Shown here one piece after another: positions 9,114 through 19,400 of a stretch of DNA of 64,000 nt. The stretch comes from Symploca sp. SIO3C6 (lineage in GTDB: Bacteria > Cyanobacteriota > Cyanobacteriia > Cyanobacteriales > Coleofasciculaceae): the NCBI GenBank assembly GCA_010692425.1, contig JAAHHJ010000014.1, positions 62,001-126,000 on the forward strand, given 5' to 3'. Numbering within the stretch: position 1 is the first letter of the stretch; the number at the start of each line of letters is the position of its first letter. A model generated the notes under the pieces. The model had not been told where the DNA came from. It ran no database searches and saw nothing but the letters and a program-made list of their open reading frames with translations. Position numbers and translations under genes: made by a program.

Positions 9114-12100
9114 TCAAGAACACTCCCTCCCCATAACCAGCCGTCCATTAGGCAGTTGATATACTCCAGTTGGTTCTATAATTGGGTCGCCCTTTTGCCA
9201 TTGACGATTAGTTCGAGACACTGACCCAGGTGAATCACTACTACCTATAGGCTGTACAATCCCAGTGGGGAAAGGTGCCACAGAAACATCTCCGGGGCGA
9301 GTTGGTAAAGCCCCAGCCCCTGTAATAAATAAGCTTCCCTGTTGCTGATTCGTAGGGACAATACAGCTACCAGCAATCAAACTATCTGGATTTACCAATT
9401 TATCAGGTAAATCGGTGAGGCTATTTTGAATAAAACTTACATCGGGTAAATTAATTACTCCATCTGTTCTACCAGAGGCATTGATATCGACTACATCATT
9501 GCCATCGAGGGTTTCTGGATCAGTACCTTCTGGAGCAGGGCGATAGTTTTCACCGAAGAAGGCAACAGTATTAAAGGTAATATCACCTCCTTTACCATCT
9601 TGGGCAAAGGCGAGAATATCACTATCATCAAAAGCGATAATCGAATCAGCAGTAATATTGATATTTCCACCGTTTTCTCTACCATTGGAGACATTAGTTT
9701 TGATATCACTATCGCCGAAGAGTCGGATATCTTGAGCGGTGATATTAATCGCACCACCAGCAGATTGCTCGGCATCAGTAATAATTTCACCATCAGTGGC
9801 GCTCAAAAGTCCATCAACATCAATATTAATGTTACCTGCGTCAGCTGTTCCCTCACTGCGTGCAGACAACTGTGCCCCATCAGTAAGAAGTAATTCTTTT
9901 GTGTTAATAGTTAAATCTCCTGCATCTCCTTCTCCCCTAGAGAGAGTACGTATAACGCTCAAGGATTGACCATCAGTAGTAGCACCAGTCACTTGCACTT
10001 GCTCAGAGGCCTTGACAATTAAATTTCCTCCTTTTCCCTCTCCGAAAGTACTAGTACTCACACGTGAGCCATTGGCAACTAGCAACTTTCCTGTTTCAAT
10101 AGTTAAATCTCCTGCATTTCCTTGACCTTGAGATTGACTCCCCAAGAAAGTAGAAAGTTGAGTATCAATAGATTCTCCAATCAATTGCACTGATTCAGAG
10201 GCATTAACCAATAAATTTCCCCCTTCTCCCTCTCCGAAAGTGCCAGTACTCACCTGTGCACCATCAGCAATCAGCAACTTCCCTGTTTCAATTGTTAAGA
10301 AACCTGCATCTCCAGTGCCTTGAGATTGAGTAGTTAAAGTGCCTCCAAACCTACCATCAGCAGACTCTCCTATCACTTGCACAGATTCAGAAGCAAATAC
10401 CCTTAACTCCCCTCCTTTTCCTGCTCCGAAAGTGCCAGTAATCACATGTGCCCCATCGGTAATCAGTAACTTTCCAGTTTCAATGGTCAAATCTCCTGCA
10501 TCCCCCGTGCTACCTGATGAAGCTCGACTTGACAACAGACTGAGAAACTCACCATCAGCAGTAGCACCAATCACTTGTACCTCTTCAGAGGCAAATACCC
10601 TCAACTCTCCTCCTTTTCCTGCCCCGAAAGTGCTAGTACTAACATTTGCTCCATCGGTAATCAGCAATTTTCCAGTTTCAATGGTCAAATTTCCTGCATC
10701 CCCCGTGCTACCTGATGAAGCTCGACTTGACAACAGACTGAGAAACTCACCATCAGCAGATTCTCCCATAACTTGCACAGATTCAGAGGCAAATACCCTC
10801 AACTCCCCTCCTTTCCCTGCTCCGAAATTGCCAGTACTAACATTTGCCCCATCGGTAATCAGTAACTTTCCAGTTTCAATGGTCAAATTTCCTGCATCTC
10901 CCGTGTTACCTGGTGCAGATTGACTCGACAAAGAGCTGGGAAACTTACCATCAGCAGAGCTTCCCATCACTTGCACTTGCTCAGAGGCAAATATCCTCAG
11001 CTCCCCTGCTTTTCCTTCTCCGCTAGTTATAGCCATCACATGTGCCCCATCGGCAACAAGCAACTTCTCAGTTTCAATCGTCATAATTCCTCCCGCGCCC
11101 TTGCCACTAGTAAGAACTGAGACATTTGCTCCATCAGTAATAATTAACTCTTTGGTGTTAATTGTGATCTCTCCTGCGTCTCCTGTGCCAAAAGTTCCAG
11201 CTGACAAGAAACTGGGAAATTGACTATTAGCATTGATGCCCTTGATGGTTACTGATTCAGTAGCAAATATCCTCAAACTCCCTCCAGCACCTTCACCTAC
11301 AATATCAGTTGAAACCGTTGCTCCATCAGCAACTAGTCGCTTGGTGCTAATGGTAATATCGCCTCCGTTGCCTGCTCCAAAATTGGCAGCACCAATTATG
11401 CTATTACTTAGAGAGACTGCTTCTTGAGCAAGGAGGGTAATATTACCAGAATTAGCGACCAAGGCTATGTTGTCATCAGGAAGGAAAGAAGAGAATATGT
11501 TGGCGTTGGTAACTGCAATATTTTGACGAGAGTCAAGGATAACATCACCACTATCACCCTGAGCATTTGCAGTTAATATGCCAACTCTTCCTCCAGTAAC
11601 ACTAATATCCCCTCCTGGTAGTGAGGTATTTGGTTGATACAGATTAGTTAACAACACTAACCCATTAGAAGCAAAAATTGTAATATCCCCAATCGTAATA
11701 TCAGCACTGGTAGCAGCATTATTAGTCTCAGGTGGTGGTTCGAGGAAATTAAAACCAGCATCGGCAAAAAAGTCCGTAGGAAAACCATCAAAGCCTGTAA
11801 TACCAGGAGTACCAATTGCCTGTGGACTCACTCCTGCTCTGACATCGAGAGTTGGTTGCTCCCCACCATTAATTGATACTAAAGTTCCATCTGAGAGGGT
11901 GATTTCCTCCACCAGAAAGTTATCGCCAACGTTACCTGTTTCTGGTTCTGTAATAGTAGCAGTACCAATATTTACTGAGCCTCCTGCCAAAATGTGTAGC
12001 GAGGCTCCTTGATAAGTATTAAAACTGACATCCCCGAAAGAGCGAATCACTGGGTCATAGGGACTCTCTAAATTCCCCAAACTCCCATCCAATTTCTCAA

Positions 12101-12983
12101 TCCGAAAACTTCCCCCACTCCAGTAATGGGCATCACCACTAATACTATTAGGCGATCGCAATAGTAAATTACCACCAGCAAACAGTCCACTGTCTGGATG
12201 ATTCAAAGCAAAGATCTCGACACTTTCGTTACCCTGGATTACCAACTCTCCCCCAGCTGCAGCAATAAACTGTTGCGCTAGGCTATCAGTAATTTTCACT
12301 GCCTTTTGAGCTTGCAGCCTCAAATCTCCCCCAGCGTATAGCTGCCCCTGCAAATCCAGATTATTACCTGCCAAAGTCAAATCCTGCCCCACCGCTAAAT
12401 TACCTGAATTAACAATATCTCCGGTGGGATTAGCTCCATACTGTAATCCCAGTGGTGCACTAACTTTTAATAACGGTGCTTGAAGAGGATTAGTAGCACT
12501 AAACTCCGAGCCATCGCTAAATACTAAACTGTTAGCTGTACTACCCATAAAGGAACCATTCACATCCAATTGGGCATTATTGCCAAAAACAATACCATTA
12601 GGATTGAGTAAGAATAAATTGGCGGCTCCATCTACTCCCAAAGTTCCCAGAATATTAGAGACGTTATTCCCTGTCACTCTCGTCAAAATATTCTCAATTC
12701 CTGCCGGATTAGCAAAGTAAACTCGCCCTCCATTTTCGACATTAAATTCTAAGAAACTGTGGAAGAGATTGATATCCCGTATCGCCCCACCCTCAATCAA
12801 ATCTGCCAAGGCTCCTTTGACATCGACATTGGGTGTCACTAGGGAATTTTCATTACCCAAAGTGTTATCTGGTGTCAGCTGAGCTAAAGCACGATTAGCT
12901 AAACAAGTGTAAGCTAAGCATGCGATTAAGGGTATAGCTCCACCAATTGTTAAAGAATCTTTTAAAATCCTCACCAATTTCAC
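9114..12983 (-). CDS. TpsA filamentous-haemagglutinin-like adhesin
   Basis: This 1289-residue exported adhesin has a signal peptide (cleavage likely after ANRALA). The N-terminal TPS domain (about 36-290) carries the conserved FANPAGI and NPNGIVFG motifs that TpsB recognises. The middle is a long beta-helix of degenerate ~66-residue repeats (GDAGNLTIETGKLLITDGA type). A conserved C-terminal block holds two cysteines (GSCIVP and the final GRECS), shared almost word for word with the paralog at 16447-21288. It is made for secretion through the TpsB encoded downstream on the same strand. It diverges from the exported CHAT protein at 13391. Likely role: surface adhesion or cell-cell contact. Confidence 0.92.
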   Translation of the reverse strand: MKLVRILKDSLTIGGAIPLIACLAYTCLANRALAQLTPDNTLGNENSLVTPNVDVKGALADLIEGGAIRDINLFHSFLEFNVENGGRVYFANPAGIENILTRVTGNNVSNILGTLGVDGAANLFLLNPNGIVFGNNAQLDVNGSFMGSTANSLVFSDGSEFSATNPLQAPLLKVSAPLGLQYGANPTGDIVNSGNLAVGQDLTLAGNNLDLQGQLYAGGDLRLQAQKAVKITDSLAQQFIAAAGGELVIQGNESVEIFALNHPDSGLFAGGNLLLRSPNSISGDAHYWSGGSFRIEKLDGSLGNLESPYDPVIRSFGDVSFNTYQGASLHILAGGSVNIGTATITEPETGNVGDNFLVEEITLSDGTLVSINGGEQPTLDVRAGVSPQAIGTPGITGFDGFPTDFFADAGFNFLEPPPETNNAATSADITIGDITIFASNGLVLLTNLYQPNTSLPGGDISVTGGRVGILTANAQGDSGDVILDSRQNIAVTNANIFSSFLPDDNIALVANSGNITLLAQEAVSLSNSIIGAANFGAGNGGDITISTKRLVADGATVSTDIVGEGAGGSLRIFATESVTIKGINANSQFPSFLSAGTFGTGDAGEITINTKELIITDGANVSVLTSGKGAGGIMTIETEKLLVADGAHVMAITSGEGKAGELRIFASEQVQVMGSSADGKFPSSLSSQSAPGNTGDAGNLTIETGKLLITDGANVSTGNFGAGKGGELRVFASESVQVMGESADGEFLSLLSSRASSGSTGDAGNLTIETGKLLITDGANVSTSTFGAGKGGELRVFASEEVQVIGATADGEFLSLLSSRASSGSTGDAGDLTIETGKLLITDGAHVITGTFGAGKGGELRVFASESVQVIGESADGRFGGTLTTQSQGTGDAGFLTIETGKLLIADGAQVSTGTFGEGEGGNLLVNASESVQLIGESIDTQLSTFLGSQSQGQGNAGDLTIETGKLLVANGSRVSTSTFGEGKGGNLIVKASEQVQVTGATTDGQSLSVIRTLSRGEGDAGDLTINTKELLLTDGAQLSARSEGTADAGNINIDVDGLLSATDGEIITDAEQSAGGAINITAQDIRLFGDSDIKTNVSNGRENGGNINITADSIIAFDDSDILAFAQDGKGGDITFNTVAFFGENYRPAPEGTDPETLDGNDVVDINASGRTDGVINLPDVSFIQNSLTDLPDKLVNPDSLIAGSCIVPTNQQQGSLFITGAGALPTRPGDVSVAPFPTGIVQPIGSSDSPGSVSRTNRQWQKGDPIIEPTGVYQLPNGRLVMGRECS

Positions 12984-13390
12984 ACTCTCTATCGGTTAAA
13001 CTGCTTGAATATGCCATTTTTCTAGATTCTGCACTCTGACTATCCAATGTACCAAGTGAGTTATAGCAAATAAACAAGACTTTCTACAAGAAATAAGTTA
13101 AAATTTATGCAAGTCTGATTGTAGAAAACTACACGCTAACTCTCAAACAATTCAAAAAGTAATGATTCAGTTCTTAGCAACCTGTCAGGGTAGCATCCCA
13201 TTTGTGTAAATTTGTAGTGTGGGCATCTTGCCCGTTTGCTGTAAGCTGGGGAGTTTGCTTTAATCCTCGTCGTTTTAACGCGAGGAGAGGTCAAAATATG
13301 CTTTCACTACCAATATTTTGACAACTTTAGGATGTACCCACTCGTGAGAAGTGAGGATTTTGTTAATTGGGAAATACTTAGGAATCTCTC
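12984..13390. other. Divergent intergenic region
   Basis: This region lies between the starts of the tpsA and CHAT genes, so it should hold both promoters. I see no coding potential. It contains a short hairpin (CCTCG...CGAGG, about 13265-13285) and a phrase similar to one at about 45945-45985 (TCCCATTT...GTAA...GGCATCT), suggesting a dispersed repeat. Confidence 0.5.
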
Positions 13391-16267
13391 ATGTCCAATA
13401 GACGCCGCCAATTCAATCTTCACAAGTTACTGGGAACTCTTTTTGTCTGTAGTCTTACCTTTTGTTTGTGGTTGGGTTATCTCCCTACAACAGTTCAACA
13501 GCTAGGAAAAAAAGCAATAGCAACATCTCAATCCCCTAGTCTGATTCAACTAGTAGACCAAGGAGTGGAATTCTACCATCAAAATCAGTTTCTCTGGGCA
13601 ATTGATGCTTGGAAACCTGCCTTAGATATCGCTGTAGAAACTAATGACCAGGCTAATGCTGCCATTGTACGTGATTACCTAGCCAGAGCTTATCAGCAAA
13701 TTGGTCAAATTAATCAATCAATCAGTTATTGGGAAGAAATTATTCCCTACTACCACAAAATTGAGGCATGGCAAAAACAAGGGCGAATGATGACCGAGTT
13801 AGCTCAAGCTTATAGTAGCATCGGTCAATATCGACAAGCGATTGTTCTGTTATGTGGTTCCTTAGATACTAACCAAAACTCTAACAATGACTTGAGTACA
13901 GAAGTTAATCAAAAGCTAAGTTGTCAACAGGAAAGTGCTTTACCCATTGCCCGCACTCAGGGAGATAAGCAGGGAGAAGTCGCTGCTTTGGGTAGTTTAG
14001 GTAATGCTCTTCGCCTTAAAGGTGATTATGAGCGAGCTATTGAATGTTTACAGACTAGTTTAGGTATTTCTAGCCAAGAAACTGATTTCCAAACCAGCAC
14101 TCCCAGAATCAAAGACTGTGGTATCGAAAATCTGATTAGTAAAAACCAGACAGAAATAATCCCAGAATATCAGTCCCAAGCTTATATCAATTTAGGTAAT
14201 GCTTACTTCTCTCAAGCTCAACGCTGGGATACTTTCGCAGAGTCTGCCAGAATTAGAGGTGCCGATGACCAAAAATTTACACAAACAGCTGACTATAACT
14301 ACCAACAAGCTCAGCAATATTATCAGAATAGTTTAGAAATTGCCCGTAACAACAATCAAACCAACAATCAAATCAGGGTAGTTCAGAATTTGATTAAACT
14401 TGATTATCAAACTAGAGAACTAGTTTTAGATAATAAAGCTGATCAAGATAAAATATTAACAACGGCTCTCAATTTATTCAACAAACTTCCCGATTCTCGA
14501 CAAAAAGCTTATACAGCTATTAATTTAGCTAGCCTAAAACAATCTCCTATTGCTCAAGAATCTAATTTATTAAATAATTCCTGTCCAACCCGAATTTTAG
14601 GAGAATCCAATGCTAAGCAACTCCTTGAACAAGCTGTAGCAGTTGCCAAAAAACTACAAGATTATCGCTCCCAATCTTTTGCTCTGGGTGAATTAGGTAA
14701 TATTTATGAATGTCGTCAAGACTACGAGCAAGCCTTAGATATTACCAATCAAGCTAGGGCAGCAGCTGACCAAAATTTAATTGCCAAAGATAGCCTTTAT
14801 TTATGGGAATGGCAGGCAGCACGCATTTTGCACAAACTAGGGAAAAATTCCGAGGCAATAGCTGCTTACAAAAGAACTATTGATGCTTTAGAAGGAAAAG
14901 CTAAAAATCAAGGTAAAGAAAATAATCAAGGTAAGCTACTGATTGGAGGGATACGAGGAGAACTTATAACCGCTGAGCGAGGCTTGCAATTTGATTTTCG
15001 AGACAATATTGCTGCTCTATATCGTGAGTTTGCTCAGTTAAATCTAGAGTTGGCGGATCAACTACCGATGGGAGACAAACAGCGAAATTTAGAAGTAGAC
15101 GCTGCCCTTAAAACCATCGATTCCTTGAAATTGGCAGAACTACAAAATTACTTTGGTCAAGATTGTGTCTTGACACTGGTTAACGAGAAACCTATTGAGC
15201 AACTAGTTAAAGAAGATACCGCTATCTTTACTTCGGTAATTTTTCCCGATAAAACTGCTATTTTAGTTAATTTGCCACAAGGTAAAGATGGTAGACGAGA
15301 AGATTTAACCTGGATTAACTTTGATAGTGAAACTCTTGGGAAAAAAGTTACACAATTCCGTCAGCAACTCACAAAATTGCGCGATCGCAGCAATCCATTT
15401 TTTGAACCAGCTCAGGAATTTTATAACTTAATTATTGAACCTTTCGTCCAAAAAGGTTATTTAGACCCCAAACAAATTAAAACACTGGTTTTCATTCCAG
15501 ATGGCATTCTGCGTAGTATTCCTATGAATGCACTCTATGACGGAGAAAAATTCTTAGTTGAAAAATATGCGATCGCTACTACTCCTCGTTTTCAAATCAG
15601 CACCTCTAAAGAAAATGAAACCAATCGTGAAAATACTCGAATACTCGCTTTCGGGTTAACGCAAGAAAGCATAGTTAATGGGGAAAACTTTTTTCCTCTA
15701 GGAGAATCTGTCGAAACCGAAATCAATAACCTTAAATCTCAATTTCCTGAAACTACCGTCTTGTTAGATGATGACTTTACACCCCAAACCTTACAAACAG
15801 AATTAAAAAAGACCAATTACCCAATTATTCACATTGCCACTCATGCTAAGTTCGGAACTATTCCAGAAGACACCTTTTTAGTCACAGGAAAAAATCAAAA
15901 GCTGACAATCACTCAACTAGAGAGAGATATCCGCCGTTTCAGTAATAGTTCCGAAACCGGAGATTTACTAGCACTCACCGCTTGTGAGACTGCTGTAGGA
16001 GATGACCGTGCTACCCTAGGTTTAGCTGGTATCGCTGCTCAAGCTGGTGTAAGAAGTGTTATTGCTTCCCTTTGGTCAATTCCAAGTAACTATACTACAG
16101 AGTTAATCACTAAGTTTTACCAAAACTGGCAATCAGGAAAAATGAGCAAAGCCAGAGCCCTGCAAGAAGCTCAGAAAGAGTTTATTCAAGGTAACTGCCA
16201 AGACAATAGAAGTAGATGTCATCCAGTAACATGGGCTCCATTCATACTTATCGGTAACTGGCTTTAA
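13391..16267 (+). CDS. Exported TPR-CHAT caspase-like protein
   Basis: This 958-residue protein has an N-terminal basic/hydrophobic export signal or anchor (about 9-33). TPR-like helical repeats follow to about residue 540 (AYQQIGQINQSISYWEE, GNALRLKGDYERAIECL and others). The C-terminal CHAT domain (about 640-958) shows the caspase-type dyad: His818 in IATHA and Cys865 in LTACET. CHAT proteins are clan-CD cysteine peptidases. Because this one is exported, its substrate may be an envelope protein. It lies between two tpsA adhesin genes, which makes processing of those adhesins an attractive but untested idea. AGGCAGA-type heptamers start just after its TAA stop. Confidence 0.9.
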   Translation: MSNRRRQFNLHKLLGTLFVCSLTFCLWLGYLPTTVQQLGKKAIATSQSPSLIQLVDQGVEFYHQNQFLWAIDAWKPALDIAVETNDQANAAIVRDYLARAYQQIGQINQSISYWEEIIPYYHKIEAWQKQGRMMTELAQAYSSIGQYRQAIVLLCGSLDTNQNSNNDLSTEVNQKLSCQQESALPIARTQGDKQGEVAALGSLGNALRLKGDYERAIECLQTSLGISSQETDFQTSTPRIKDCGIENLISKNQTEIIPEYQSQAYINLGNAYFSQAQRWDTFAESARIRGADDQKFTQTADYNYQQAQQYYQNSLEIARNNNQTNNQIRVVQNLIKLDYQTRELVLDNKADQDKILTTALNLFNKLPDSRQKAYTAINLASLKQSPIAQESNLLNNSCPTRILGESNAKQLLEQAVAVAKKLQDYRSQSFALGELGNIYECRQDYEQALDITNQARAAADQNLIAKDSLYLWEWQAARILHKLGKNSEAIAAYKRTIDALEGKAKNQGKENNQGKLLIGGIRGELITAERGLQFDFRDNIAALYREFAQLNLELADQLPMGDKQRNLEVDAALKTIDSLKLAELQNYFGQDCVLTLVNEKPIEQLVKEDTAIFTSVIFPDKTAILVNLPQGKDGRREDLTWINFDSETLGKKVTQFRQQLTKLRDRSNPFFEPAQEFYNLIIEPFVQKGYLDPKQIKTLVFIPDGILRSIPMNALYDGEKFLVEKYAIATTPRFQISTSKENETNRENTRILAFGLTQESIVNGENFFPLGESVETEINNLKSQFPETTVLLDDDFTPQTLQTELKKTNYPIIHIATHAKFGTIPEDTFLVTGKNQKLTITQLERDIRRFSNSSETGDLLALTACETAVGDDRATLGLAGIAAQAGVRSVIASLWSIPSNYTTELITKFYQNWQSGKMSKARALQEAQKEFIQGNCQDNRSRCHPVTWAPFILIGNWL

Positions 16268-16310
16268 AGAAGGCAGAGGGCAGAAGGCAGGAGGCAGAAG
16301 GGAGTATTCA
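16268..16310. repeat. AGGCAGA heptamer array at the CHAT stop
   Basis: Units such as AGGCAGAGGGCAGAAGGCAG begin directly after the TAA of the CHAT gene. The same family appears at about 57643-57690 and, in frame, inside tpsB at about 8461-8491. Confidence 0.7.
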
Positions 16311-16341
16311 GCATTAGGATTTAACCCCAACTGAATACAAG

Positions 16342-16360
16342 CCGCTTCTTGAAGAAGCGG
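16342..16360. terminator. Terminator-like hairpin between convergent genes
   Basis: CCGCTTC and GAAGCGG form a perfect stem around TTGAA, extended by GAATA/TATTC outside and followed by TCTTT. It lies between the convergent CHAT and tpsA genes. Confidence 0.5.
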
Positions 16361-16397
16361 GATATTCTTTCCCATTAAAAGTATTACTGGCTTTTCC

Positions 16398-16449
16398 GTA
16401 CTTATTACTTATTACTTATTACTTATTACTTATTACTTATTACTTATTA
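16398..16449. repeat. ATTACTT heptamer array containing a tpsA stop
   Basis: About seven tandem heptamers. The TAA stop of the minus-strand adhesin gene (16447-16449) is part of the array itself. Confidence 0.85.
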
Positions 16450-19400
16450 CTTTTGAGAACACTCTCTCCCCATAACCAGCCGTCCATCGGGCAGTTGATA
16501 TACTCCAGTTGGTTCTATAATTGGGTCGCCCTTTTGCCATCGACGATTAGTTCGAGAGACTGAGTTAGGTGAATCACTACTATTGCCTATGGGTTTGACA
16601 ATCCCTGTGGGGTAAGGTGCCACTGAGACATCTCCAGGGCGAGTTGGTAAACCCCCAGCCCCAGTAATATATAAGCTTCCCTGCTGCTCATTGGTGGGAA
16701 TGATACAGCTACCAGCAATCAAACTATCTGGGTTAACCAATGCCTCTTGCAAATCGGTGAGGCTATTTTGAATAAAGCTAACATCAGGTAAGGTAATAAC
16801 TCCATCTATTCTACCAGAGGCATTAATATCGACTCGATTATTGCCATCGAGGGTAGCTGGATTAGTACCTTCTGGGGCAGGGCGATAGTTTTCACCGAAG
16901 AAGGCGGGAGTATTGAAGGTAATATTGCCTCCTGCACCATCTCGGGCAAAGGCGAGAATATCACTATCATCAAAAGCGATAATTGAATCAGCTGTGAGGG
17001 TAATGTTACCGCCTCCTTCGGTACCGATGGCAACATTAGTGCGAATATCGCTATCTCCAAACAGACGTATATCGCCCGCATCAATTTCAATGGCACCACC
17101 AGCAAAAACTAGAGCTTGTGTGGTGATATTGCTGTCGTCTGCACTTAATTTTCCCTCTACCGTGATCAGGATATCACCTGCATTCCCTTCTCCAAGGGTA
17201 CTGGTATTAATTACAGCCCCATTGGTTATTGATAGTAAGCCTGTCTCAATCTCGATGCCACCACCCTTACCCCTGGCTCCTAGTTGCACACTACTAAAAA
17301 CACCACTACTGACGTCATCGATACCTTCCCCATCTAAAGCAACGGTGTCTGTAGCACGAATCAAAACAGAACCTGCATCCCCTTCTCCAAAGGTAGCAGA
17401 ATCAATTAGAGCCCCATTGGTTATTGATAGTAAGCCTGTCTCAATCTCGACAGCTCCACCATTGCCATTGGCTCCTGTTTCTACACTACTAAAAACACCA
17501 CTGTTGTTACCATCAGCATCTTCCCCATCTACAGAAACAGTGTCTGTAGCACGAATCAATACAAAACCAGCATTCCCTTCTCCAGAAGTACCGACACCAA
17601 TTTGAGCCCCATTGGTGAGATAAAGGGAGCCTGCCTCAATCTCGACGCCACCACCGTTGCCCTTGGCTCCTGATTCCACACTGCTAAAAATACCACTGGG
17701 GTTGCCATTGACACCCTCTCCATCCAAGGAAATAGTCTCTGTGGTACGAATTAATATAGAACCTGCATTCCCTTTTCCAATGGTACTAGCCGTAATGACA
17801 GCTCCATTGGTGAGATAAAGGGAGCCTGCCTCAATCTCGACGCCACCAGCATTGCCTTTGGCTCCTGGTTCCACACTATTAAAAATACCACTAGGGTTGC
17901 CACTGACACGTTCTCCATCCAAAGCAACAGTGTCTGTAGCACGAATCAAAATAGAACCTGAATCCCCTTCTCCAAAGGTAGCAGAATCAATTAGAGCTCC
18001 ATTGGTTACTAATAGTAAGGCAGTCTCAATCTCGATACCACCAGCACTACCTTTTGCTCTTGGTTGTGCGCTACTACCAACACGACTAGCCAAACCATTT
18101 ACACCTTCCCCATCCAAGAAAACAGTGTCTGTAGCACGAATCACAACCGAACCTGCATTCCCTTCTCCACGGGTATCAGCACTAATTTGTGCCCCATTGG
18201 TAAGAGAAAGAGAACCCGTCTCAATCTCCACGTTACCAGCATCACCTTTTGCTCCCAATGCCACACTACTAGCGATCGCACTGGCAGAACCATCGACACC
18301 TTCCCCATCTACAGAAACAGTGTCTGTGGCACTAATCAAAACAGAACCTGCATCCCCTTCCTCAAGGGTGCTAGCAGTAATTAAAGCCCCATTGGTGAGA
18401 GAAAGAGAGCCCGTCTCAATCTCGACATCACCACCATTGCCCTTACCCTCTGATTGTATACTACTAGCGATCGCACTGGCAGAACCATCGACACCTTCTC
18501 CATCTACATAAACAGTGTCTGTAGCACTAATTAACACAGAACCTCCGTTCCCCTCTCCAAAGGTACTAGTATCAACTACAGCCCCATTAGTTACCAACAG
18601 GGAGCCCGTCTCAATCTCGACACCACCAGCATTTCCTTGGGCTCCTGGGTTCACTCGACTAAAAATACCACTGGCAGAACCATCGACACCTTCCCCATCT
18701 AAAGAAATATTATCTTTGACACGAATCAAAACAGAACCGGCATCCCCTTCTCCACGGGTGCTAGCAGTAATTACAGCCCCATTGATCAAAGAAAGGGAAT
18801 TTGTTTCAATCTCGACACCACCGGCATTTCCTTTTGCTTGTGGTTCTACACTACTAAAAATACCACTACTATCTAAAAATATAGTATTAGTGGCATTAAT
18901 CAAAATCGAGCCTCCATCTCCTTCTCCAAAGGTACCAGCACCGACCTGTGCCCCATCAGTAATTAGTAATCTAGAAGTGTTAATGGTTAGGTTTCCGGCA
19001 TTTCCTTTGCCTTGAGTTCGAGCATCCAAGAAACTGTTCATCCTACCATCGACGGAGCGACCAATCACTTGCACCAATTCTGTGGCATTGACGGTTAAAT
19101 TACCTCCTGCTCCCTCACCTAAAGTGATAGCACTAACTTCTGCCCCATTAGTAATTAGTAATCTGGAAGTGTTAATGATTAAATTCCCGGCATTTCCTTT
19201 ACCTTCAGCTTGAGCAGCCAAGACGCTCTCAAATTGACCACCAATCACTTCCACTAATTCAGAGGCGTTGATGGTCAAATTGCCCCCCTGACCATCGCCA
19301 CGACTATTAACTCCTATTGCTGAAGCATCCCTGAGTGTCAATTGCTTAGCATTGACTAAAACATCTCTTCCTGGTTCTGAACCTGTAGTAATAGAAAAAA

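Noticed and set aside
10339-10923. Long plus-strand Pro/Ser-rich open frames opposite the adhesin gene
   Set aside because: They mirror the repeats of the tpsA gene on the other strand, have no start signals and show only the shadow composition.
16913-19015. Several plus-strand open frames opposite the second adhesin gene
   Set aside because: Same reason: periodic shadows of the beta-helix repeats, low-complexity Pro/Ser/Thr.
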